This document shows positions 45,953 through 54,180 of a DNA stretch of 64,000 nucleotides, piece after piece. The position numbers were made by a program, and so were the translations under genes. The stretch's first letter is position 1. Every line of letters starts with the position of its first letter. The notes under the pieces are model-generated. The model saw only the letters and a program-made list of their open reading frames with translations. It ran no database searches and was not told the origin of the DNA. Source of the stretch: Microbacteriaceae bacterium (lineage in GTDB: Bacteria; Actinomycetota; Actinomycetes; Actinomycetales; Microbacteriaceae); contig SCRE01000015.1 in NCBI GenBank assembly GCA_004297935.1, forward strand, positions 39,598 to 103,597, given 5' to 3'.

Positions 45953-48085
45953 TTAGTTCTGCTGCGCCGACCCCGCCAATGCCAGATCCCTCAGCAGCTG
46001 GTCGCCGGGAGCGGCGAACGCGTAGTCCGCGGTGATCTCGGCGCGTTCGAGCAGTTCGTCCATCCGGCGTTGACGCTGACGCGGGATCAGCGTGACAACA
46101 GTGCCCTGCCTGCCGGCGCGGCCGGTGCGGCCAGAACGGTGCAGGTAGGTCTTGTAGTCGTCCGGAGCATCCGCCTGGATGACCAAGTCGATGTCGTCAA
46201 CGTGGATGCCGCGCGCGGCGACATCCGTCGCGACCAGCACGTTGACGCGGCCGCTGGTCAGCATCTGCAGGTTGCGCGTGCGGCGTGATTGGTTCAGGTC
46301 TCCGTGCAGTGAGACGGCGGGAATTCCTGCGTCGTCAAGCTGATCGGCGAGCTGCTCGGCGAAAGCGCGCGTGCGGGCGAAGACCAGCGTCTTGCCGTCA
46401 CGGTCGGTCAGCTGCTCGATGATCGCGCCCTTGTCGCGGTGCTCGATCACGAGCACGCGGTGGTCGATAGTGCTCGACGCCTGGTCTTCGCCGGCGACCT
46501 CGTGAACGGCAGGGTTCGGCAGGAACTCGTTGACCAGCGCGGCGACGCCCTTGTCGAGGGTTGCGGAGAACATCAGCTTCTGGCCGCCGTCCGCCGTCTG
46601 CCGCAGGATGCGCTGAACCGGCTCGAGAAAGCCCAGGTCGCACATGTGGTCGGCTTCGTCGAGCACGGTGATGGTCACCTGGCTGAGGTCGAGACGACGC
46701 TGCTCGATCAGGTCCTCGATACGACCTGGCGTGCCTATCACGATGTCGACGCCGCGCTGTAGTGCGCCGACCTGACGGCCCTGCGGAACGCCTCCATAGA
46801 TCTGGGTGGTGAACAGTCCGACAGAGCGAGCGATCGGCTGAATGGTGCGGTCGATCTGCAGCGCGAGCTCGCGGGTCGGCGCGAGGATCAAGGCGCGCGG
46901 CGCACGACCGAACTGGCGCTTCCCGCCCGCCTTGCCCTGCTCGGCCCACTGCTGCATCAAGCGCTCGACTAGCGGTGCGCCGAACGCGATCGTCTTGCCG
47001 CTGCCTGTGCGGCCGCGACCGAGCACGTCCTTGCCTGCGAGCACATCCGGAATCGTCGCAGCCTGGATCGGGAACGGCGTGGCAGCGCCGAGCGCTTCCA
47101 ATTCACGCACGATGTTGCCGCCGAGCCCGAGGCCGGCGAACGTCACGCCGACGACTTCGGATGCCGTGATCGCTTCGGCCTCAAGACGGCCGAGCACGAC
47201 GTCATCCTGCGCTGTGAAGTGGTGCGTCCCGGTCCCTGAGCTTGCCGCCTGTCCTGAGGAGGTCGCTCTGCGACCGTCTCGAACGGAAGGGCGCGACGGA
47301 TAGAAGTCGGAACGTCGCTCGGTGCGGCCTGAACGGTCGTCGCGTGTCAGGCGTTCTGTGCGGGACGGGCGGTCATCGAATGAGCGCTTCGGGCGCTCGT
47401 AGTCGACGTCAGAGCGCGTCGTCGGGCGCTCGCGGTACACCGGACGTTCAGCGTGATCGGCGGAGAACCTGCGGTCGTTGCGTTCGCCGTACGGCTTGCG
47501 GTCACGGCGGTTGGCAGATGCCGCGCGCTCACCGCGGTCGCCATACGGCTTGCGGCCAGCGTAGGTCGGTTGGTCGCCGCGGTCACCATAAGCCTTGCGG
47601 TCGGTGCGCGCACTATTGCGCTCGCGCCCGGTCCCTGAGCTTGTCGAAGGGCGCTCATTGCGGTCGCCGTCAGTCGGGCGGTCGTTGCGGTTGCGTCCGG
47701 TCCCCGAGCCTGCCGCCTGCCCTGAGGAGGTCGCTCTGCGACCGTCTCGAAGGGAACGTCGGTCATCGTAGGAGTGCTGCGAGCTGGATGTCCGACGGTC
47801 GCCACTGCGGGTGTTGCCTGACCCTGCCGCGGGGCGCGGCTCCCAGTTCGGGCGCTCGCTGCGCGCGGCATCGCGATTGCCTTGGCGCGCGGCACGCTCG
47901 TCAGCGTTCCAACGCTGCTTCTTGGGCGCGCCTTCGGTTGGCTCCGGGCGGTACCCGCGGTGGTTCGGGCTCTTGCTTCCGGCCTTCGGGCCGGACTTCT
48001 TCGCGCCGACACGCAACGCGGGCTTCTTGCTTCCGTATGCGCCGGCCCTCTGCTTGTCATATGGGCCGTGCTTCTGATAGGGCAT
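45953..48085 (-). CDS. DEAD-box RNA helicase with long disordered, repeat-bearing N-terminal region
   Basis: ATP-dependent RNA helicase of 710 aa. The core has a Q motif (ATPFPIQAATIPD), motif I GRTGSGKT, PTREL, motif II VLDEADHM, SATL, and motif VI HRSGRTGRAG. The N-terminal 300 residues are Arg/Asp/Gly/Ser-rich (RGG-like, many DR/ER pairs), probably RNA-binding and disordered. Within it, three dispersed repeat elements are translated as GRRATSSGQA-GSGTG or RPSTSSGTG. ATG 48085 (MPYQKHGPYDKQ) has AGGAAA upstream. Likely role: cold growth, ribosome assembly or mRNA turnover. Confidence 0.92.
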   Translation of the reverse strand: MPYQKHGPYDKQRAGAYGSKKPALRVGAKKSGPKAGSKSPNHRGYRPEPTEGAPKKQRWNADERAARQGNRDAARSERPNWEPRPAAGSGNTRSGDRRTSSSQHSYDDRRSLRDGRRATSSGQAAGSGTGRNRNDRPTDGDRNERPSTSSGTGRERNSARTDRKAYGDRGDQPTYAGRKPYGDRGERAASANRRDRKPYGERNDRRFSADHAERPVYRERPTTRSDVDYERPKRSFDDRPSRTERLTRDDRSGRTERRSDFYPSRPSVRDGRRATSSGQAASSGTGTHHFTAQDDVVLGRLEAEAITASEVVGVTFAGLGLGGNIVRELEALGAATPFPIQAATIPDVLAGKDVLGRGRTGSGKTIAFGAPLVERLMQQWAEQGKAGGKRQFGRAPRALILAPTRELALQIDRTIQPIARSVGLFTTQIYGGVPQGRQVGALQRGVDIVIGTPGRIEDLIEQRRLDLSQVTITVLDEADHMCDLGFLEPVQRILRQTADGGQKLMFSATLDKGVAALVNEFLPNPAVHEVAGEDQASSTIDHRVLVIEHRDKGAIIEQLTDRDGKTLVFARTRAFAEQLADQLDDAGIPAVSLHGDLNQSRRTRNLQMLTSGRVNVLVATDVAARGIHVDDIDLVIQADAPDDYKTYLHRSGRTGRAGRQGTVVTLIPRQRQRRMDELLERAEITADYAFAAPGDQLLRDLALAGSAQQN
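47231..47756. repeat. Three REP-like elements inside the helicase gene
   Basis: Elements at about 47231-47290, 47630-47652 and 47699-47756 share ggtccctgagcttg(c/t)c and a tail cgaccgtctcgaa(c/g)gg. They are identical in type to intergenic copies near 20461 and 55541 and are in frame here. Confidence 0.8.
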
Positions 48086-48333
48086 GACTGGTTTCCTGGG
48101 TTGTTGTTGATTGCATGGCAGAACCCGCGACAGAATCGTCACGTCCTTGCAAGAACCCAGACAATCGTTGAATGGGGCCGTTTCACATACAGTGATTCTC
48201 CGTAGTGTCGCGGCGCTGTGTGCGCCTCCTACGATTCCGGCCCACCTGACTTACAAACCCATCCACGCACAGCGCGGTGTCAAGAGCCGACCTACCTACA
48301 TTACACGATCCCGCATCCCCATAGCGCCCGGGT
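48086..48333. other. Helicase gene 5' region
   Basis: About 250 bp upstream of the RNA helicase start that probably holds its promoter and a long 5' untranslated region. I see no ORF, operator or clear structured RNA in it. Confidence 0.4.
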
Positions 48334-48554
48334 CAGGGCTTTTTCACAGTCGGCGATGTTCGGTGACTTGGTGGTCAAGTAGCGAGGTAAAGACGGTGGT
48401 CGAGTAGCGAGGTACGAGCGTATCGAGACCCGTATCGAGACCCGTATCGAGATCTCATTGCGGGGTCTCGATACGCCTGCTCGCTGCGCTCGCGGGCTAC
48501 TCGACCAACGGGATGATGCAATTCGATGACTGTGAAAAGACCCTGCGCCCGAGT
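48325..48554. mobile_element. MITE copy B with 9-bp target site duplication
   Basis: A 212-bp element at 48334-48545. Its ends, cagggctttttcacagtc and the complement of gactgtgaaaagaccctg, match at 17 of 18 positions. It is flanked by cgcccgggt (48325-48333) and cgcccgagt (48546-48554), 8 of 9 identical. The interior matches copy A at 16306-16514 over nearly all its length. No ORF. Confidence 0.85.
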
Positions 48555-48666
48555 GCGCCCGAATGGCTGTTCCCGCCGCGTCAGACGCCGTGACAACGAC
48601 CACATAGACGCGCTCGGCGGAATCCGAGGGAGGAGGAGGTAGGAGGAGCGGGCGCCCGCAAGCAAC

Positions 48667-49437
48667 TCAGCGACCGGTGAAGGTGGGCGGCCGCTTCTGC
48701 TGGAAGGCAGCGAAGCCTTCGCGATAGTCGGCCGTGGCCTGCAGCGCAACTTGCGCTTCGTTCTCGGCCGTGACGTTCTGCCAGAGGCCGATCCGTTCGG
48801 TGCGCAGGCGTTGCACGATGCGCTTGCTCGCCAGGAACGCCTGTGTCGGACCGGATGCCGCCGCGCGCGCGGCCGCCCGTGCCGTCTCGAGCACTTCCGC
48901 GGCGGGGATCACCCGGCTGAACAGTCCGGCGACGACGGCTTCCTCCCCGGACAGCAAACGCCCGGTGTAGATCAGGTCGAGCGTGCGATGAGATCCGAGT
49001 CGTTGGTAGAACAGCGCGTGCGCGCCCGAGTCGGGAACCGCGCCGAGCGCTGCGAACGGTGAGCCGATCTTGGCCGTGTCTGCGACATAAACGACATCCG
49101 TGGCAATCAGAAGACCGAGTCCGACCCCGAGGCACGCGCCCTGAGCGGCCGCGAATGTGGGCGCGGGGAACGCGCTCATCTTCTTCATCAGCGGGGTGAG
49201 CAGACGGTACAGATAACCGCTGATGTCATCCGTTTCGGGCGCCACCGCGGAAATGTCACGACCGGCGCAGAACGCACGGCCCTCGCCACGCAACACCAAC
49301 GCCCGCACGCCGGCATTCTGCGCCTCCGTGTATGCGGCATCGAGCGCGGCGAGTGCGCCCTCGTCGAGTGCGTTGAGCTTCTCCGGCGTATTCAGGACGA
49401 TCTCGGCGACGTCTCCGTCAATGGTCAGGTCAATCAT
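48667..49437 (-). CDS. Enoyl-CoA hydratase/isomerase, probable PaaF/PaaG-type
   Basis: A 256-aa crotonase-fold enzyme: VLNTPEKLNALDEGALAALD, FCAGRDISAV for the oxyanion hole, and GLGLLIATDVVYVADTAKIG with the second oxyanion loop and acid residues nearby. It follows paaE on the same strand, so the likely substrate is an oxepin-CoA or a beta-oxidation intermediate of phenylacetate breakdown. Sequence alone does not separate PaaF from PaaG. Confidence 0.85.
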   Translation of the reverse strand: MIDLTIDGDVAEIVLNTPEKLNALDEGALAALDAAYTEAQNAGVRALVLRGEGRAFCAGRDISAVAPETDDISGYLYRLLTPLMKKMSAFPAPTFAAAQGACLGVGLGLLIATDVVYVADTAKIGSPFAALGAVPDSGAHALFYQRLGSHRTLDLIYTGRLLSGEEAVVAGLFSRVIPAAEVLETARAAARAAASGPTQAFLASKRIVQRLRTERIGLWQNVTAENEAQVALQATADYREGFAAFQQKRPPTFTGR

Positions 49438-49522
49438 CAGCTTCCGCCTTCCTAGTCGATGCCTTCCTAGTCGATGTCTTGCGAGTGCTTCTGCGCGAGC
49501 CAGCGCAGCACGCTCAGCTCCT

Positions 49523-50626
49523 TCAGCCGTCGTAGTCGACGACGACCTTCTCCGTTGTCGGATGCGACTGGCAGGTCAGCACGTAGCCGCGCGCCAGCTC
49601 ATCCGGTTCGAGCGCGTAGTTGTAGGTCATCGTCACGTCGCCGGTGACCAGCTTGGCCCGGCAGGTACCGCAGACCCCGCCGGTGCAGGCGAACGGCACA
49701 TCGGGCCGCACGCGCAACGCGGCGTTCAGCAGAGACTCGTGCGCGTTGACCGGTGAGGTCACCCGCGATTCCTGGCCGTCGAGCATGAACTCGAGCGTGT
49801 AGACGGTGTCGCCGGGATCGACGATCACCGGCCGACCGACGTCGCCGGTCACCCGTCCCGGTTCATCCGTCGTGAACAATTCGAAGCGGATGTTGTCGGC
49901 CGGCACCCCGACATCCGCCAGCGTGTCCCTGCACAACTGCACCAACTCGAACGGGCCGCAGAGGAACCATTCGTCGACGGCGGCCGGGTGGATGATCGTG
50001 GCGAGCATCCGTCGCAACCTTTCCTCGTCGATGCGCCCGGTCAGCAGCGGTGCCGAACGCTGCTCGCGGGAGAGCACGTGGTCGAGGGCGAGTCGCGCCG
50101 GGTAGCGGTCCTTGAGGTCGGCGAGCTCCTCGAGGAACATCACGTCAACCGCGGTGCGGTTGGTGTATACGAGAGTGAAGCGCGAGTCATCCGCCCGCGA
50201 CAGGATGCTGGAGGCCAGCGCCACCAGCGGCGTGATGCCCGAGCCGGCTGCGATCGCGACGAAGTGCTTGCCCGCCACATCGTCGAGGTCGGTGGTGAAC
50301 GTGCCCTGCGGGCTCATCACGTCGAGCCGATCGCCTGCTTTCAACTCGCTGTTGGCCCAGGTGGAGAACAGTCCGCCGAGGTCGCGTTTGATCGCGATCG
50401 ACAATTCACCGGGCGACGGCGGGCGGCAGATCGAGTAGCTGCGGCGCAGTTCGCGCCCGTCGAGGTGTGCCCGGAGCGCGACGTGCTGGCCGGATGCGTA
50501 GTCGTAGTCATCCGCCAGGTCGGGTGGCACGGCGAACGTGACCTCGACACTGTCGGCGGTCAGCGACCGCACGCTCGCCACCTCGAGTGTGTGAAACCGC
50601 CCCCGGTGCCGGGTGATGGGCGTCAT
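49523..50626 (-). CDS. paaE: Phenylacetyl-CoA epoxidase reductase component PaaE
   Basis: A 367-aa reductase moving electrons from NADPH through FAD and a 2Fe-2S cluster to the PaaAC oxygenase. The N-terminal FNR-type domain has RRSYSICRPP and GSGITPLVALASSIL. The C-terminal plant-type ferredoxin domain has Cys ligands in FACTGGVCGTCRAKLV and LTCQSHP. ATG 50626 is set by GGTGGG 5 bases upstream; the frame further upstream is not family-like. A 226-bp gap with hairpins separates it from paaD. Confidence 0.95.
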   Translation of the reverse strand: MTPITRHRGRFHTLEVASVRSLTADSVEVTFAVPPDLADDYDYASGQHVALRAHLDGRELRRSYSICRPPSPGELSIAIKRDLGGLFSTWANSELKAGDRLDVMSPQGTFTTDLDDVAGKHFVAIAAGSGITPLVALASSILSRADDSRFTLVYTNRTAVDVMFLEELADLKDRYPARLALDHVLSREQRSAPLLTGRIDEERLRRMLATIIHPAAVDEWFLCGPFELVQLCRDTLADVGVPADNIRFELFTTDEPGRVTGDVGRPVIVDPGDTVYTLEFMLDGQESRVTSPVNAHESLLNAALRVRPDVPFACTGGVCGTCRAKLVTGDVTMTYNYALEPDELARGYVLTCQSHPTTEKVVVDYDG

Positions 50627-50645
50627 CGCGCGGCCCACCGCGTAT

Positions 50646-50701
50646 TTGTGGTGCGCAAAGTGCTCACCGGTGCCGGCTTCATGACAGTTTGCGCACCACA
50701 A
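50646..50701. repeat. Perfect inverted repeat in the paaD-paaE gap
   Basis: Arms ttgtggtgcgcaaa / tttgcgcaccacaa, 14 bp each, perfect, around a 28-nt loop. A weaker related pair, tgcgcaaa / tttgcgca, lies at 50766-50773 and 50802-50809. A processing or stabilising hairpin within the operon is possible. Confidence 0.65.
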
Positions 50702-50852
50702 TCGCGGCGGCGGTAGCGTGTTCGCTCGGTGCCGCGAGCGCTGGCAGGCCGCGCCATGCTCATGATGCGCAAAGTGTCGGGTAGGCAGCGCTTTCGAGCG
50801 TTTTGCGCACAATGAACGTGGGTCAGCGGGGGACTCGCGGGTGCCTGCGTCA

Positions 50853-51350
50853 TCAGAGCACCTTGAAGTAGTCGAACGGCTCGAGGCACTCGCGGCACTC
50901 GTACAGCGCCTTGCAGCTGGTCGAGCCGAAGTGGGCGAGTTCGCGCGTGTTGAGCGAGTCACAGTGCGGACACTTCACCGCCAGCTGGATGCTCACCCTC
51001 CCTGACCCGACGGCGCGCGCCTTCCCCGTCGGCGCCGCAATCCCGAACTCCTCCAACTTCTGTTTGCCCGCCTCGGTCATCCAATCGGTGGTCCAGGCCG
51101 GGCTGAGCGTGAGGTGCACGCGCACGTGCGCGTAGCCGGCATCCGTCAGCGCGCGCTCGACGTCGTCGCGGATCGCGTCCATCGCCGGGCAGCCCGAGTA
51201 GGTCGGGGTGATGGTGACGTCGACGGCGTCGCCGATCAGTTGCACATCGCGCAGCACACCGAGGTCCTCGATCGTGAGCACAGGCAACTCTGGGTCTACG
51301 ACCGTCGCCGCGACGGCCCAGGCCCGCCGAGTGGTTGCCGTGTCCTTCAC
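50853..51350 (-). CDS. paaD: Phenylacetyl-CoA epoxidase assembly protein PaaD
   Basis: A 165-aa DUF59-type maturation factor with DPELPVLTIEDLGVLRDV at the N-terminus, PTYSGCPAMDAI with the conserved Cys, and a C-terminal zinc-ribbon-like VKCPHCDSLNTRE / YECRECLEPFDYF. Required for a functional PaaABCE complex. GTG 51350 is chosen because its GTGA overlaps the paaC stop by 4 bp; an in-frame ATG at 51383 would overlap by 37 bp. Confidence 0.94.
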   Translation of the reverse strand: MKDTATTRRAWAVAATVVDPELPVLTIEDLGVLRDVQLIGDAVDVTITPTYSGCPAMDAIRDDVERALTDAGYAHVRVHLTLSPAWTTDWMTEAGKQKLEEFGIAAPTGKARAVGSGRVSIQLAVKCPHCDSLNTRELAHFGSTSCKALYECRECLEPFDYFKVL

Positions 51351-52213
51351 CACGTCGCCCCCGGATGCTGCCTGGTCAGCCATTGCATCTCGCTCAGGAT
51401 GAACTGCAGATACTCGGAGTGCACGCCGTCGCGCCCTCCCCCGCGGGCGATCGGCCCGCGCGGCAGTTCGAGTTCGCACTCGGTGAACAGGTCGGCGAGC
51501 GCAGCGTCGAACGGTTCTCGCAGGCTCGACGGCGGCACGGCGGCGCCGTCGCCGTCGACTGAGCCCAGCCGTTCGATCAGGGACGCGTCCCGGAACAGCT
51601 CGTCGACGTACGGCCAGAGGTCCGCGAGCGCAGTCTGCAAGCGGGCACGCGATTCGTCCGTGCCGAGCGCGAGTCGCAGCATCCACTGCCGGGCGTGATC
51701 GCGGTGGTAGTCGACCTCCTTGACAGCCTTGGCAGCGATCGCTGCGAGCGTCGCATCAGCAGAATTCTGCAGCCGCAGATACAGCTCGAACAGATAGTAG
51801 GAGATGATCAGCTGCCGCACGATCGTGTGCGCGAAGTCCCCGTTCGGCTGCTCGACCAGGTGCACACAACGAAACTCGGATGCCTCGCGCCAGTACGCGA
51901 GCTCGTCCTCACTGCGCGCGGCCGGGTCGGCCTCACCCACGCCCGGCACCGGCGCGGTGCCCGCGTAGTGCAGCAGTGAGCGCGCGTGCCCGAGCAGATC
52001 GAGTGCGATGTTGGCGAGGGCCACGTCTTCCTCGAGTTCAGGTGCTCGGGAGATCCACCAGCCGAGGCGCTGTGCCAGGATCAGGGAGTCGTCCCCGAGC
52101 CAGAGGGCGTACTCTGCGATGTCGGCGGACGGCGCGATGCCGCGCGAGACGAGTTCTTCTTCGAGTGCGACGACGTCGACAGCCACGTGTGCGGTGGAGT
52201 GTGACGGAGTCAT
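51347..52213 (-). CDS. paaC: Phenylacetyl-CoA epoxidase structural subunit PaaC
   Basis: A 288-aa four-helix-bundle subunit (ferritin-like) that stabilises the oxygenase and interacts with PaaE. Recognisable pieces are EYALWLGDDSLILAQRLGWW, ALANIALDLLGHARSLLHY and KAVKEVDYHRDHARQWMLRLALGT. Overlaps paaB and paaD by 4 bp each, showing tight coupling. Confidence 0.95.
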   Translation of the reverse strand: MTPSHSTAHVAVDVVALEEELVSRGIAPSADIAEYALWLGDDSLILAQRLGWWISRAPELEEDVALANIALDLLGHARSLLHYAGTAPVPGVGEADPAARSEDELAYWREASEFRCVHLVEQPNGDFAHTIVRQLIISYYLFELYLRLQNSADATLAAIAAKAVKEVDYHRDHARQWMLRLALGTDESRARLQTALADLWPYVDELFRDASLIERLGSVDGDGAAVPPSSLREPFDAALADLFTECELELPRGPIARGGGRDGVHSEYLQFILSEMQWLTRQHPGATW

Positions 52214-52539
52214 AGGTGCTTCACCCCCTCGGCCTTCGTGTAGTAGACGGCGTGCCGGTAGTTCTTGCCAGCGGGCGAGGTGAAGAACGCACCGCGGGCA
52301 TCCGGATCGCTTGCAGTGATCGCTTCGGAGGGCACGACCCAGATCGAGACGCCCTCATTGCGACGCGTGTAGAGGTCGCGGGCATTGCGAACGGCCATGT
52401 CGGCATCCGGAGCGTGCAGCGACCCGGCGTGCACGTGGCTCAGGCCACGGCCGGAACGCACGAAGACCTCCCAGAGCGGCCACACTTCCTTGGCCGAGCC
52501 GGATGCGTCGTCGTGACCGATCTGCGCCGCGCCACTCAT
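52210..52539 (-). CDS. paaB: Phenylacetyl-CoA epoxidase subunit PaaB
   Basis: A 109-aa small subunit of the epoxidase complex. Typical sequence: [40 protein letters not shown] and [11 protein letters not shown]. Four-bp overlaps on both sides within the paaABCD run. Confidence 0.95.
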   Translation of the reverse strand: MSGAAQIGHDDASGSAKEVWPLWEVFVRSGRGLSHVHAGSLHAPDADMAVRNARDLYTRRNEGVSIWVVPSEAITASDPDARGAFFTSPAGKNYRHAVYYTKAEGVKHL

Positions 52540-53525
52540 GCGGCCATCGCCCGCTCTTTCGCCGCCTGCTTGCGGGCATATTCCGCAGCCGCCTCACGCA
52601 CCCAACGCCCGTCCTCATGCGCATCGCGGCGGCGTTCCAGCCGCTGCACGTTGCACGGGCCACGGCCGGCGAGCACGTCCTGGAATTCGGCCCAGTCGAT
52701 CTCGCCCAGGTCCCAGGCGCCGCGTTCTTCATTCCACGTCAAGTCGGGGTCGGGCAGCGTGATGCCGAGCACCTCGGCCTGCGGCACGAGCATACCGACG
52801 AACCGGTCGCGCAACTCGTCGTTGGAGAACCGCTTGATGTTCCACGCCATTGACTGTGCGGAGTTCGGTGAGTCGCCGTCCGGTGGGCCGAACATCATCA
52901 GCGACGGCCAGTACCAGCGGTTGACGGCATCCTGCGCCATCTCACGTTGGGCAGCCGTTCCGTGCATCAGCTCGAGCAGGATCTCGAAGCCCTGCCGCTG
53001 GTGGAAGGACTCCTCCTTGCAGATGCGCACCATTGCGCGCGCATAGGGGCCGTATGATGCGCGGCACAGCGGCACCTGGTTGCAGATTGCAGCCCCGTCG
53101 ACGAGCCAGCCGATCGCGCCCATGTCCGCCCAGGACAGCGTCGGATAGTTGAAGATCGACGAGTAGCGCGCCTTGCCTGCGATGAGCTGATCCGTCATTT
53201 CGTCGCGGGTGATGCCGAGAGTCTGCGTGCCGGAATAGAGGTAGAGTCCATGCCCTGCCTCATCCTGAACTTTCGCCATCAGGATGGCCTTGCGTTTCAG
53301 GCTCGGCGCGCGCGAGATCCAGTTCGCCTCCGGCTGCATACCGATGATCTCGGAGTGCGCATGCTGTCCCATCTGGCGGATGAGCGCTCGGCGGTAATTG
53401 TCCGGCATCCAATCCCGCGGTTCGATGCGGCCGTCGGCCGCCAGAAGATCGTTGAACTGCTGTTCCTCCGGCGAAAGTGGAGGCTCGTCGCTCGGCATAG
53501 GGTTCAGCTCCGCAGGGGCTGTCAT
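52536..53525 (-). CDS. paaA: Phenylacetyl-CoA epoxidase catalytic subunit PaaA
   Basis: The di-iron oxygenase subunit, 329 aa, that epoxidises phenylacetyl-CoA. Metal-ligand helices are visible in [13 protein letters not shown] (E-x2-H) and [17 protein letters not shown] (E-x2-H). The start ATG 53525 is favoured over the adjacent ATG 53528, as GGAG lies 5 bases before it. First gene of the paaABCD(E) operon; divergent from paaI with a palindromic operator between. Confidence 0.96.
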   Translation of the reverse strand: MTAPAELNPMPSDEPPLSPEEQQFNDLLAADGRIEPRDWMPDNYRRALIRQMGQHAHSEIIGMQPEANWISRAPSLKRKAILMAKVQDEAGHGLYLYSGTQTLGITRDEMTDQLIAGKARYSSIFNYPTLSWADMGAIGWLVDGAAICNQVPLCRASYGPYARAMVRICKEESFHQRQGFEILLELMHGTAAQREMAQDAVNRWYWPSLMMFGPPDGDSPNSAQSMAWNIKRFSNDELRDRFVGMLVPQAEVLGITLPDPDLTWNEERGAWDLGEIDWAEFQDVLAGRGPCNVQRLERRRDAHEDGRWVREAAAEYARKQAAKERAMAA

Positions 53526-53542
53526 CATTGACTCCAGTCGTT

Positions 53543-53560
53543 ACTAACCGATCGTTCAGT
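53543..53560. promoter_or_regulatory. Palindromic operator between paaA and paaI, TetR/PaaR type
   Basis: actaaccga|tcgttcagt, an 18-bp imperfect palindrome (7 of 9 positions symmetrical), lies between the two divergent start codons. Its form resembles TetR-family operators, and a PaaR-like TetR gene is encoded at 57871. Confidence 0.6.
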
Positions 53561-53566
53561 CAGTAT

Positions 53567-54076
53567 ATGATAACCCACGTGGCAGCGAAGTCAGAGGGTG
53601 CAACCGTGGGCGCGACGGTCGGAGCAACTGTCGGAGCAACCCCGGGAGCAACTGTGGGGACAACACCGAGTGCAACCGTGGGTGCAGGTGCGATGCTCGA
53701 GCGCGATCGCGCAACCGAGGCACTCGGCATGACCGTTCACACGGCCGAACCCGGCTATGCCGTCGTGTCGATGACAATTCGCGAGGACATGCTCAACGGC
53801 TTCGACATCGCGCACGGCGGAATGATCTTCTCGCTGGCGGATACCGCATTCGCGATCGCGTGCAACGAAGACGAACGAGTGACGGTCGCTGCCGGAGCAG
53901 ACATCACGTTCCTCGCGAGCGCCACGCTCGGCCAAGTGCTCACCGCGTCCGCGCACCGTCGCGCACTGACCGGTCGTAGCGGTATCTACGATGTCACCAT
54001 CACGGACGAAGGCGGCACCCCGATCGCGGAGTTCCGCGGTCGCAGCCGCATCACCAATCGCACCGCGAGCGAATAG
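53567..54076 (+). CDS. paaI: PaaI-type hotdog-fold thioesterase with N-terminal tandem repeat
   Basis: Hydrolyses phenylacetyl-CoA-derived thioesters, freeing trapped CoA. The 169-aa protein has the hotdog core with FDIAHGGMIFSLADTAFAIACN (active-site Asn/Asp region) and ADITFLASATLGQVL. An N-terminal stretch of seven GATV-like tetrapeptide repeats, not part of the fold, precedes the core, which begins at MLERDRATEALGM. ATG 53567 is the likely start. Upstream of paaK on the same strand. Confidence 0.9.
   Translation: MITHVAAKSEGATVGATVGATVGATPGATVGTTPSATVGAGAMLERDRATEALGMTVHTAEPGYAVVSMTIREDMLNGFDIAHGGMIFSLADTAFAIACNEDERVTVAAGADITFLASATLGQVLTASAHRRALTGRSGIYDVTITDEGGTPIAEFRGRSRITNRTASE
53597..53680 (+). 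repeat. Seven 12-bp tandem repeats in the paaI 5' coding region
   Basis: Units like ggagcaactgtc encode GATV, GATP, GTTP and SATV tetrapeptides. Confidence 0.9.
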
Positions 54077-54080
54077 GAGA

Positions 54081-54144
54081 GTACTCCCGCAAAACCGTAC
54101 TCCCGCAAAGCAGTGCTCCCGTAAAACAGTGCTCATGCAAGCAT
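54081..54144 (+). repeat. Four 16-bp tandem repeats between paaI and paaK
   Basis: Units gtactcccgcaaaacc, gtactcccgcaaagca, gtgctcccgtaaaaca and a diverged fourth. Non-coding, ending 36 bp before the paaK start. Confidence 0.88.
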
Positions 54145-54180
54145 CTGGATAATTCAGCACACCGAATATTGAAGGATCCC

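Noticed and set aside
48337-48610. Short frames over MITE copy B
   Set aside because: Their translations are repeat-derived (RVSIRVSIRS-like) and have no ribosome sites.
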